A DNA stretch of 64,000 nucleotides from Rhynchopus sp. YZ270_cl-10 (lineage: Eukaryota; Euglenozoa; Diplonemea; Diplonemida; Diplonemidae). Shown here in pieces: positions 20,954 to 30,332 of the stretch; positions within the stretch are counted from its first letter, which is position 1; every line of letters begins with the position of its first letter. The position numbers and the translations under genes are program-made. The stretch lies in contig OZ037894.1 of NCBI GenBank assembly GCA_964035575.1, positions 1,240,001 to 1,304,000 on the forward strand, written 5' to 3'. The notes under the pieces were generated by a model. That model searched no databases and had not been told where the DNA came from. It worked only from the letters and a program-made list of their open reading frames with translations.

Positions 20954-21941
20954 GGTGTGGCCCGAAACCCGGTTTTTGGGGTACATTAGAAGTACATTGG
21001 AAGTACATTTTTTTGACTTTATTTTAGGCGTGATTAAGGGAAAAAACTTTTTTTTATAGGTGACTTTTTTTGGGGGATCCGGGGGGGGCGAAAAAATTTT
21101 CGGCCAATTTTTGCCCACAAAAAATCGAAAAAAAAAATTTTCTTTCCCGATTCTCCGGAGTCCGTGCGTGTTGTGGTGGGGTCATTTTGCGCTGAGAAAT
21201 GAGTATTTTGTACCTAAAATGCATGTATCAGTTTTACAGGCTATTTTCAGGTTTGGTGCGGAGCCACCCCCCACCTTACCCCCACATAACTCTATTTTCA
21301 GATGACAATTTTCTTTTATTTTACTGTAACATGCGGCATAGCGAAAGAAGAAAAGTAGCGTACCGTGCGCCTGCGGCGCAAGCTTGCACTCTTCCCATGT
21401 CGTAGTTTGGCTGTAAAATGTTCAATTGTAAGCGCATTTTTTTTTGAAATGTTGCGTACCGTGGCTTCGCCAGAAGCTTTCGTTTTTAGCGAAATACGTA
21501 AGTAAAATTTACGGAAAGTGACGTTAATTACGAACGACAGCGTCATTTTATGGCAACATTTTTCAGAAATGTTGCGTACCGTGGCTTCGCCTGGAACCTT
21601 TGGATGCCATGACCGCCTCTTCTTTTATAGATGCACTGAGGTTACTGATAAGAAGGTTAACACCCACTACGGCTTGTGGTTCACCGTCCCCACCCGCCTT
21701 TCACGATTTTGTGCATCAGAGGTGAGAAAGAGCCTCACCTTCTTGCACTAGCAGGGAGTCGCGTGCGCGAAGCGCGCGCAGCGACCGCTTTTTGCGGGGG
21801 GAAAGCTCGGGACCCTTTTATTATGCACACTGACTATGCCAGTATGGGTGGGAAAAATTTTTTTACCCCCCTTTTTTTACCATACATTAGAAGTACATTA
21901 GAAGTACATTTTTTTGACTTTATTTTGGGGCGGGCCACACC
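20954..21941. mobile_element. Possible short-TIR element, 0.99 kb
   Basis: GGTGTGGCCCG at 20954-20964 and CGGGCCACACC at 21931-21941 form an 11-bp inverted pair. The block AGAAGTACAT...TTTTTTTGACTTTATTTT occurs near both ends in direct orientation (about 20985 and 21890). Two further direct repeats of GTTGCGTACCGTGGCTTCGC lie at about 21453 and 21573. No clear target duplication, so the element boundaries are tentative. Confidence 0.35.
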
Positions 21942-22300
21942 ATTTATCGAACAGATTTTATTCTCCGCCCCGTACCCAAAACATAAACACCACTGTGAAT
22001 CAGAAAAAATATTTTCCCTTTTCTTTTTTCTTCCACACACGCTTGTTTTTGTGCTTCGTTCATTTTTTATTAAAAAAGCTTTGTTTCGAGTGCGAAACGT
22101 TTCTCCATGTATTGCACGGGAAACAACATGACAAACAGGTGCAGGGTGGTTCCGTGCTTACCATAGAACCTGGAACCTTGTGTGTCTCCCAAAAACCAAA
22201 AAAGCGTTGTGTGTGAAGTTTTGAAGGAAGGAAAAATAAAACCCCCATTTTCAAAAAGTTCTGTTGACAATCAACAGATTTAGTACCTAGCGGAGTCCCT
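21942..22300. other. AT-rich spacer
   Basis: No gene recognised. The match to the leader of CX9C gene 1 begins near 22300 and continues through the second CX9C gene. Confidence 0.5.
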
Positions 22301-22347
22301 GAAAAAATCAAACTCCTTTTTAGGACTTATCATGCCAAAAAAAGAGT

Positions 22348-22514
22348 TCCTCCTCCTCCTCCTCCTCCTCCTCCTCCTCCTCCTCCTCCTCCTCCTCCTC
22401 CTCCTCCTCCTCCTCCTCCTCCTCCTCCTCCTCCTCCTCCTCCTCCTCCTCCTCCTCCTCCTCCTCCTCCTCCTCCTCCTCCTCCTCCTCCTCCTCCTCC
22501 TCCTCCTCCTCCTC
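22348..22514. repeat. (CCT)n microsatellite upstream of CX9C gene 2
   Basis: About 56 CCT triplets, roughly twice the length of the paralogous tract at 15386-15474. It is open on both strands (poly-Leu, poly-Gly), but this is repeat artefact. Confidence 0.95.
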
Positions 22515-22611
22515 TCCTTCTCCCTCTTCTCCCCTTTGTGCTCACTTTCTCTCTCCCTCTCTCTCCATCCTCACCTTTCTTTTCAACGTCACTTCAGAAA
22601 AAGGAAATATA

Positions 22612-23043
22612 ATGGGAGAGGTTGAGAGCGAAAATGGGGTACCTGATGGACCCCTGATGAACAAGGATGGGAAGGTGAACATGCCGACGGGGATGTTGCA
22701 CGGACAGTGTGGGCGGGAGATGTTTAATGCGAGCAAATGTATCGAAGAGAAGGGGAAGGAGGCCAAGGAGTGCGAGGGGCCTCAGCGTGAAGCGCATATG
22801 TGCATAGTGGAGAGCATGTACAACTATGTGTCGCTACGCAGGATGTGCAAGCGTGAGTACGACGTCTGGGCCAAGTGCATGAACACTGCAGGTGCCGACA
22901 ACCTCTCACACGAGGACGCAGAACACAAGTGTGCGTCCTACTCTGAACCCCTCTCCAAATGCGGTGAAGAGCTTGCCCAGCCAACAGCCCTGGCAGCCAT
23001 GTCGCGGGGGATGCCGTTGAAGGATATCCCTGAGCAGAAGTAG
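22612..23043 (+). CDS. Quadruple CX9C (twin CHCH) protein, copy 2
   Basis: 143 residues, with only about a dozen substitutions relative to the gene at 15572. All eight cysteines and the four CX9C spacings are kept (CGREMFNASKC, CEGPQREAHMC, CKREYDVWAKC, CASYSEPLSKC). Changes are conservative or lie in linkers, which suggests both copies remain under selection. The leader, including CCT tract, polypyrimidine run and CACTTCAG, is shared with copy 1. The 3' flank is shared up to about 23104. It is probably a mitochondrial intermembrane-space protein, as for copy 1. The F-box/LRR gene follows on the same strand. Confidence 0.88.
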   Translation: MGEVESENGVPDGPLMNKDGKVNMPTGMLHGQCGREMFNASKCIEEKGKEAKECEGPQREAHMCIVESMYNYVSLRRMCKREYDVWAKCMNTAGADNLSHEDAEHKCASYSEPLSKCGEELAQPTALAAMSRGMPLKDIPEQK

Positions 23044-23366
23044 AGAGGGTTGAGGGATGGGGTGGAGTCTTGAAGATGGAAAAAGGTTCCAAACAAAAAG
23101 TGTATTATAGCTTCACTCACAAAAAGAATTTTCCGACCCCGCAATTCTTTCAGATCGGCTCCGAAAATTCATGTTGTGATATTTTGAGCAAAAAAAAAGT
23201 GGAGGGAAAAAAAATGGGGAAAATAAAAAAGGCACCCTCCTCTAAACGCTACGAAATAGCGGGGGTCACGAACACGACAGTATTTTTACCCGTTTTCTCT
23301 TTCCTCCCGAATTTACATTCACAAACTGCACAGGTTGTTTTGGCAGCAAAATAAAAACCTGAAGAA

Positions 23367-25262
23367 ATGATCTCTGATCTGACGTCGGATGCGTTGCGTA
23401 TTGTGTTCAGCTACACAAACCCGCAAGATAAGTGCCACAGGGCGGGTGTTGTGTGCAGGCGATGGGCGGAGGCGGCAGGGCGGTCAGAGTGGTACTTGCA
23501 TGAGAGCAACTTTGTGCAGCCACTCGTGCAGACGACGTGGATGCACCTGGACGTGCGACGCCTGACCCTCGCACACGAAGACTTCTGCCGCCACTTCTTC
23601 GCCCTCTGCGCACAGCACCCACAGGCCATCGCCAACCCCCCCAAAGCGCTCTTCATCGGCTGCGACGTCGGCCCCGCCTGCTGGAAGGTCCTCTCGCAGA
23701 TGAGCCCCGTGCTCGAAACACTCAACGTCGTAACCTTCACCCCCGTGGAGGGGACGCGCTTCCCCAGGTTGCACAGCCTGACCTGCAACGCAGTGCCGCG
23801 TGCAAGCTCGTGGGAGGCGATACACGGCTCAGCGCTGACAGAGCTGAGTCTCTCACACGTGTCGGACGCTTCTCTGCACGCGAACATGTCGAAGTTTCCT
23901 TCCCTGCGGAAGCTTCTCCTGGTGTCTTGCGACAGTGTGACGCGGGTCGGGTTTCTTGCAGTCGCACGCGCCCCGTTCATGAGGTGGGTGCGGCACCTTG
24001 ACCTGTCGAGCACAGCGATCGACTCGCACAGCCTGCACAGCATCCTGAAGAACTGCAAGAGTCTCGACACGCTGCACCTGCGTGACTGCAACAAGCTGCA
24101 CGAAGAGGACGCGTCTCTGCAGGCCACATCGCTCCTCACAGCCGACGCACCTCCAGCAGCGTTCCCACCGGGCCCGGCAGGGCTGTTTGCAGAGCTGAAG
24201 GCAAAGATTGGGAAGGTGCCCACGCACGTCCCCAAGGCACACCGAGACGAGGTGGCGGAGGGCGGTGCCGACCAGGACGCTGCTGCGGCAGACGTGGACG
24301 AAGAGGACGGCTACTTCGTGGGTGCAGGTGTCGGGTCCATCGTGACCGAGTTTGCCCCCCTGCGCGAGACCTTGACGCGTCTGTCGCTCAGCGGCGTCGG
24401 GCGGCTGGACGACGCAGGCCTGCGCATGGTGCTGGACTCGCTGCCGCACCTGACAGAGCTGAGCCTCAGCAAGAACAGGGAGATCACCGACGACGTCTTT
24501 GTGTCGTGCTGTGCAGACGGCTTCCCAGCAGGGCTGAAGAAGCTGTCCCTCAGTAGCTGCGTGGGGCTCACAGACGCAGCGCTGCACGCGATCGCGGACA
24601 GCAACATTGGCGCCAACCTGGAGCTCATCGCTGTGTCGAACTGCAGGGGCATGACTGCCGCGGGTATGACGCATCTGTTCTCCAAATGCCACAACCTGCG
24701 CAACGTATGGGCGTTCATGATGCTTAAGAAGAGTTCCGGGAATGGCCTCCTTCCGAATAGCTCGGTGCTCATCAACGATGCGGTTATGGAACGCATGTGG
24801 ACGCAGCTGCCGCACCTTGAGTCGATCTGCTTCAGCTTCCAACCACTTGGCGCACGTGCCTTCTCTGCGTCTGCACCGCATATGATACGAGCAATGGAGA
24901 TCGACCACTGCTTTACGGAGCCTGATGTGTACTTACCTATTGCGACGCACTTCCCACTTCTGAAGAAGCTTTCGATGCCGTGCAAGGGGGTGCCCGTGCC
25001 CGACGACGTGTTGGGACAGATGCTGGAGCGCCTGCCGCACCTGAACCTGCTGCGCCTCTGTGTGTCCTCCATCGTGCGCATCTATGAGTACGTGAAGACG
25101 TCAGTGGACCTCAACATCCTTGATGTGGAGTACAGCGGCACGCCTGAGGGTTTCGAGTACGCACTCTGGTGGGAGTGCTACATGCTTGCAAAGAAACGTT
25201 CCATCAAGGTCTTCCTCGGGAAGTACGCAGACAAGCTGCTCAACGAGGAAGACGTGCAGTGA
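23367..25262 (+). CDS. F-box/leucine-rich repeat protein (FBXL-like)
   Basis: 631 residues; ATG context GAAATGA. Residues 1-45 resemble an F-box: 'LTSDALRIVFSYTN' then 'AGVVCRRWAEAAG', followed by an aromatic 'WYLH'. LRRs of the cysteine-containing/AMN1 type cover about 100-250 and 325-480, for example 'LTELSLSKNREITDDVFVSC' and 'LKKLSLSSCVGLTDAALHAI'. An acidic insert (about 255-315) separates the two LRR blocks. A third set (about 490-600) is more divergent. FBXL proteins act as substrate receptors of SCF ubiquitin ligases in the cytosol or nucleus. The substrate here is unknown. No membrane segment is seen. Confidence 0.87.
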   Translation: MISDLTSDALRIVFSYTNPQDKCHRAGVVCRRWAEAAGRSEWYLHESNFVQPLVQTTWMHLDVRRLTLAHEDFCRHFFALCAQHPQAIANPPKALFIGCDVGPACWKVLSQMSPVLETLNVVTFTPVEGTRFPRLHSLTCNAVPRASSWEAIHGSALTELSLSHVSDASLHANMSKFPSLRKLLLVSCDSVTRVGFLAVARAPFMRWVRHLDLSSTAIDSHSLHSILKNCKSLDTLHLRDCNKLHEEDASLQATSLLTADAPPAAFPPGPAGLFAELKAKIGKVPTHVPKAHRDEVAEGGADQDAAAADVDEEDGYFVGAGVGSIVTEFAPLRETLTRLSLSGVGRLDDAGLRMVLDSLPHLTELSLSKNREITDDVFVSCCADGFPAGLKKLSLSSCVGLTDAALHAIADSNIGANLELIAVSNCRGMTAAGMTHLFSKCHNLRNVWAFMMLKKSSGNGLLPNSSVLINDAVMERMWTQLPHLESICFSFQPLGARAFSASAPHMIRAMEIDHCFTEPDVYLPIATHFPLLKKLSMPCKGVPVPDDVLGQMLERLPHLNLLRLCVSSIVRIYEYVKTSVDLNILDVEYSGTPEGFEYALWWECYMLAKKRSIKVFLGKYADKLLNEEDVQ

Positions 25263-26025
25263 GGGGGGAAATATCGAGTGTACCATGTGGCTGGAAGAGT
25301 GCCTTTTGTTCTTAAGGACGTTTTGCATACCAATATGCTACGTTTTCTTTACGCCGAAACGTTTTTTGTCTGGGGAAGGGACCCTTGAATCGCTCACAAA
25401 ATAAGCAAACCTGACTTCCTCATCACTATCGCACAACCTACCTACCTTGCGAAGTGTTGACGGAAGGGGTTTTACATTGCTCTATTGTCTCCTTCATCGT
25501 AATGCAATCAAAACTGGGAAACTAGAGAGAGAGAGAGGGTTTTAAAGGTGACGTTACGTAACGTCACAACGTGTCTTAGAAACACTGTTCTCTTTTGTGT
25601 GCCTTTCCCTTGCCTTGGGCAGATCAAGCAACTCAGGTCATCTAAAAACTTTCCGAACAGAACGTCACAGTATAAGAGTGTTTGAAAAGGTGTTGTGTGT
25701 GCGACAAGAGTTATCACTGTCGCTGTTCTTCTCTAGCTTTCAGCTGCACGCACGCACACACATACTCCTTTTCTTCATTTTTCTTTACACACCGGTAAAG
25801 ACCACAACGGACGCAACCCTTTTTGTATGTGACTATGCACGAGAGGCTCAGGGTCAGCTTTACAAAACTTTTCTCTTTTTTGCTCTTCAACCTCCTTTTC
25901 CCCCAATCTCTTTGTTGAGAACTGCCACACCCTCCACCCCCAAGTGCATATAGTGACTATACCCCCTCAGGCTTTTTCCAGCCCATCTATTCAACACCCC
26001 TTATCCCCTTATCCCCTCTTCACAG
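25263..26025. other. Intergenic spacer with polypyrimidine 3' end
   Basis: About 760 bases. The last 100 are strongly C/T-rich and end in CTCTTCACAG at 26025, 20 bases before the chosen start of the PH-like gene. No other structure recognised. Confidence 0.45.
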
Positions 26026-26045
26026 ACGTCTTCCCCTCCTTCCTT

Positions 26046-26531
26046 ATGATTCCTCGTTTGCAAGGTGTGGTGCATGAGGGGTTTCTGTTGGAGAAGGGCC
26101 CGATGACGCAGGTCAAGACAGAGCGCTTCTGGCGCATTGAGGGCCAGCATATGGTGCAGGCGCCGCTCGCGACCACGACACAAGCGCTGCAGAAGTGCGT
26201 TGCGCACACAGGCGCTGCAGGGCTGCACGGTATAGGTGTCGGCACCGCTGCTGTCTCAGGCGGGCGCAAGAGCTTCAAGGTCGTAGCGTTCCACCTCCCG
26301 ACCAGCACACTGCGCTTCTCCATCGGCGACGCGTCCTTCTTCCTCACCTCGAGCCTCGACTCGGGCAAGGTGCATAGGGTGTTCGAGTGCAAGCTCCCGC
26401 ACCTCACAGAGGTGTGGGTGGCCGCCATCGAGCGTGTGCAGCAACGCTACGCAGCAGACCAGGCTAAGGCAACGACACGGCTAAGATGGGATGAAATGCA
26501 GCAGGCACGCCAGGAGAGGTACGTTGACTGA
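26046..26531 (+). CDS. Small PH-domain-like protein
   Basis: 161 residues from the ATG at 26046. An upstream in-frame ATG at 25944 would add 34 residues of low-complexity Pro/Ser sequence lying in the polypyrimidine leader, so I prefer the internal start just after the CACAG. The chain fits a single PH domain: 'VHEGFLLEKG' (strand 1), 'TERFWRIEGQHM' (strand 2), 'FKVVAFHLPTSTLRFS', and a final amphipathic helix 'TEVWVAAIERVQQRYAAD' with the PH-typical Trp. PH domains bind phosphoinositides or proteins. Basic residues in the first loop are few, so lipid binding is uncertain. No other domain. Confidence 0.75.
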   Translation: MIPRLQGVVHEGFLLEKGPMTQVKTERFWRIEGQHMVQAPLATTTQALQKCVAHTGAAGLHGIGVGTAAVSGGRKSFKVVAFHLPTSTLRFSIGDASFFLTSSLDSGKVHRVFECKLPHLTEVWVAAIERVQQRYAADQAKATTRLRWDEMQQARQERYVD

Positions 26532-27129
26532 GGCACAGGCTTCGCAGAAGAGGGTGTTGAGGTGATAGAGGTGGGTGCCTTTTGAAGCGACGTTTTGTCC
26601 CTCTCTTCTTTTGATGTGCACGTGATCTTTCAACTATTTTGTATTGTTGCTGGATTTGCCTCTTTTTTTGAGGGGCGCCAGCTATGTTGATGATCTGCAA
26701 CTTTTCTTTGGTGTATATGGCCCTCCTTCAGTGTGATGGGTATTTTTGTTTTTTTTTCTTCGTAAACTTGAGGGAATACCCCCTTCTCGACAGATCACGC
26801 TTTCCAGTTGTGTTCTGCCTATTTTTTTTTCGGAGGTGACTATTCACGGCTTCTGAGAGGCTTTGGCGCACTCTCAACAACTTGTTTTTGCCTATTGGGG
26901 AAAATGCTATCAAGCTGACAGATCTTCGAATTAAAAAAGAGCTTAGGGTGGACCAAGATTTTTTCAGGTATTCCATCAAAACTTTCCAGGCAGTAGTTCT
27001 GTAGTCTTGACGCTCTGTTTTTTCCAAACATATTTCTTCCTCTCGCGTCGCCCCTCTCGCTGCTGCGGCACTGTCCTCACCATTTTGTGTACATCCTTCC
27101 CCACATTTAAATACAGGACACCAAAAGAT
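26532..27129. other. AT-rich intergenic spacer
   Basis: About 600 bases without recognised gene or repeat. The stretch just before 27130 includes C/T-rich sequence (about 27030-27105). Confidence 0.45.
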
Positions 27130-29118
27130 ATGCAGTATCACTCCCTGGTACTGATCACATATGTGTTGGCGCTGCTGTGCCCGTTGGTGTGTGCGGGGTA
27201 TCTGTTTGCTGCAGACCCAGACGTTGTGATATACCGACACGAGGCAACCATGAACGTGACGGACAACAGCACTGGCTACTGCATTCTTGCGAGGTTGTGC
27301 ACCAACGGGGAAGCACTCTGTGCACAGGGCAATGAGGTTGTGTTGGGGAGTGAGTGTGACCCGATCGGGTTCTGGAAGGCCTTGCTGCACCTGAGGTGGG
27401 TGTACATCTTTGTGTGGCTGACACGTCTGCCTATTCTCTTCACTTCTGTCATGCACGCGGTTGGCAAGGAAGGAAACGCGACACCACCCCACAAGCTTGT
27501 GGACGTATGCAGCCTGGTCTCGCAACTTGCTTCCATTGCCGCCTTTGTGATAACCACCGGAGTGTTCTGGGGGCGCACGAATGAAACTAATGGAACCTAC
27601 GTCCCCACAGGCTTCCCGTTCATGCTGTCGTATGTGATGCGATGCGACTATGTTTTGTCGCTGATACTGCCGCTTTGGGTTTATGATTCCTTCAAATCCT
27701 GTCGATTGGCAGTTGTGGTGCTGCAACTTACAGTACTGTCCTCTCTTATTGGCTCTGTGTTAGGCACTTTCGGTGGTTGCGTGTACTGTGACAGCATGCA
27801 AAATTACATGCCGTTTGCTGTCCTCAATTTCCTAGCACCCGTGGTGTGGGCTATTTCCTACTTCGTGTGCCGCGGTCTTGCGGAGTTGCTCACAGTGTGC
27901 AGCTTCTTTGTGTACACAGCGTCGTACTACGCGTTGGACGTGGAGGACAGGGAGGACACCACCTACTTCATGTACGGCCACCAGCAAATAGTTCTGATAG
28001 CTCCGTTGTGTCTGTTCTCGGTGGCCCTTCTCACTACGCCTGTGAGGGACATACTGCCGCCTCGGAAGATCTCCAAGTCTCCGATCCTGACCTGGAAAGG
28101 GGTCTGTCACAAGGAACAAGCTGCCGCAGTCATTCTTGTCCTGAGTGCGATAAATACTGAGATTGCCGCAAAGAGCAGGAAAAACGGCAGAGACTCTCGC
28201 AGGCCCGAAGCCTTGCCCCAGGACACTCTCCAAACTGCGTTCCATGGTGCGACGGCAGCTGAGATGCGTAGAATTGTGGATTACTTTTGCGAAACCCGAA
28301 ACGGATTTGCCATCATTGTCGCCAGCGGAGTCCTCATCGACAGGATTGACCTGTTGGTGGACATGCAGATCCCTGCTTCTCAGAAGTACAGACTCTTGAA
28401 AGCATGCGACGATGAAGCACTCTCAACACACGTGCTGGACAAGATTCCCATTGCTGTGTTGTGCCTAGCAATCAACGACGTTGAGAGGAACCCAGACGAG
28501 GCACTGGACTACGTTGAAAAGTTTGGCTACATTGAGAAACTGGTTCCTGAGTGCAAGGCTGTTCCTTCGTGGCGATACATGCTCCCGTTCGTGGGGAGTG
28601 CGCACACTCCGACGTGCGCTCTTATTGCACGTGGCTACAAGGAGCTGCTCCCGAAGAAGAGGCTTTACATAGCAGCTGCTGTGATGTGGGTGTGTGTGTA
28701 TCTGGCGGGTCTTGTGTTTTCGATCTACGTCTGTGCGACACTTGGGTTGGAGGAGGACACGGACGGAAGCATGCCACTGTTCCTTGCGTTCCTTGTGCCG
28801 GCAGGTGTGCTGATCTCGCACGATGTGGTGTCACCACCCCTTCGCCACGCGCTGTGCACACGAGTGAAAAAGCGTGCTGCAAACAGCCCTCCTTCGTTTG
28901 TGAAGGTGAAAGAGTGGTGCCCTGACTTCACTTTGTTGCAGCCCCTGAATTACCCTGAGTTTGAGAAGCCTAAGAGTGTAGACGACAGTGCGGATGTGGC
29001 AATACAACTCGAAGAGATGTGTGTCGAAGGTGCAGATGAGTCGTCTGCGATGTGGACATTTAGTTGCACATGCTCATTTTCATTTTTCTCTAGAAAGAGG
29101 AGATTGAGTACGCCTTAG
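27130..29118 (+). CDS. Multi-pass membrane protein of unknown family
   Basis: 662 residues from the ATG at 27130. An in-frame ATG 123 bases upstream would precede this with a Cys/Arg-rich low-quality segment. Residues 4-26 look like a signal anchor. A glycosylation-rich loop (NVT, NST) follows, then hydrophobic segments near 90-111, 128-148, 165-187, 194-216, 229-265 (probably two) and 285-304. A soluble region of about 205 residues (305-510) contains helical sequence such as 'DLLVDMQIPASQKYRLLKAC'. Two further membrane segments (about 512-537, 549-567) and a tail complete it. The first block of about seven spans could be GPCR-like, but I see no diagnostic motif. Function not assigned. Confidence 0.7.
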   Translation: MQYHSLVLITYVLALLCPLVCAGYLFAADPDVVIYRHEATMNVTDNSTGYCILARLCTNGEALCAQGNEVVLGSECDPIGFWKALLHLRWVYIFVWLTRLPILFTSVMHAVGKEGNATPPHKLVDVCSLVSQLASIAAFVITTGVFWGRTNETNGTYVPTGFPFMLSYVMRCDYVLSLILPLWVYDSFKSCRLAVVVLQLTVLSSLIGSVLGTFGGCVYCDSMQNYMPFAVLNFLAPVVWAISYFVCRGLAELLTVCSFFVYTASYYALDVEDREDTTYFMYGHQQIVLIAPLCLFSVALLTTPVRDILPPRKISKSPILTWKGVCHKEQAAAVILVLSAINTEIAAKSRKNGRDSRRPEALPQDTLQTAFHGATAAEMRRIVDYFCETRNGFAIIVASGVLIDRIDLLVDMQIPASQKYRLLKACDDEALSTHVLDKIPIAVLCLAINDVERNPDEALDYVEKFGYIEKLVPECKAVPSWRYMLPFVGSAHTPTCALIARGYKELLPKKRLYIAAAVMWVCVYLAGLVFSIYVCATLGLEEDTDGSMPLFLAFLVPAGVLISHDVVSPPLRHALCTRVKKRAANSPPSFVKVKEWCPDFTLLQPLNYPEFEKPKSVDDSADVAIQLEEMCVEGADESSAMWTFSCTCSFSFFSRKRRLSTP

Positions 29119-30332
29119 GTTCATCGTTACATTTTTCCCCCCTTCTACCTTTATATAAAAAAAGGTGCAAACATTGTCACAAGGATTACGCCCAAAAACG
29201 TATGCACATCATTTTTTTGACATGAAACGAGCTTAGGTTTTGTCGAACAACTTTTTGCTCTTAAAACTATGTTTGTTAGGGCAGGTGTTGCATATTCTCC
29301 CATGAAAGCGGTTGTGTTACTGACTCACGATGAGGCACCCGTGGACACACATAAATGTTGCTCATGTGAACAGTATCCCAATGAAGCGGACAACGCATAT
29401 TGGTTTTGTAAAACGTTTTCATGTCAAGCATTCGCTTTCTTTTGCTTTGTTTTTTTTTCTCCCATTGAGAGTGTAGAAATGAATTGAAGAAACTGCCCTT
29501 TTCACCCATCATGTTTCGTTAGGCCCTCAATATAGTTTCTATGATTACATGCAATGCTAGAAGGAAATTGAACACCGTACCCCTACCCCCTTCCTTTTTT
29601 TAGTTTCTATTCTGGGGCGGATTGGAGTAGAGCCACACCTCGAGGTGTGCGTTTCACCACAACCTCTCCCTTTTGTCTTTATTGCTTTATTGTTTGCGGG
29701 GGTGGGGGAAAATATGCGGTTTCAATTTTCCTTCTCTTTTTTGCTTTACGAGACTTTCTGCACTTCAAGAACACAGATTGTGAATCTTTTGTACATTTAC
29801 TGTATTTAGGTCAAACATTCAGAGACCTTTTCGTGAGTGAACTTGAGATGGCACAACTGTGTAACGAGTCTCTCGAGCATTTTTGCGTCCTGGGCTGGAC
29901 TTCAAATTGCATCCGGGGGTCCGTCCCCCCTGAAGCTCTATGAAGGTGTTGATCACTCGAATCGATGTCTTAAACCTGAGAGCTTACCAAACAGGAGGCG
30001 ATGAGGGGTATGCGGGGCGTTTTTTTTGTGCCTTCAGGGTCTTTTTGTTTTTCAGCTACCCTGCCTCTCCTTTATAACCAGTGCATAGCCTTTGTCTTTC
30101 TGTTGGGGTATGCGGGACTTCCCCTAGTCCTCAGGGTGCTAAACGCCCCTGCCCCTTTTATGCAAAGTTCACCCTGGCAGGGTGGATAAATGCTGGCCCC
30201 CTATGCTATGATGAGTGCTCGCACCCGGAGCATAATGGACAAGTTGTTTTTCCGTTAAATAAATGATTGCAGTCTGTAATAGGATTTTGTGAAGAGTCAA
30301 TAATTGCACGTCAATAAAAGGTAAATTCATAT
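29119..30332. other. AT-rich intergenic region
   Basis: About 1.2 kb of mixed spacer, T-run rich. No gene with coding character, no RNA gene. A short GC dyad (GGGGGTCCGTCCCCCC near 29911) is the only structure noted. Confidence 0.45.
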
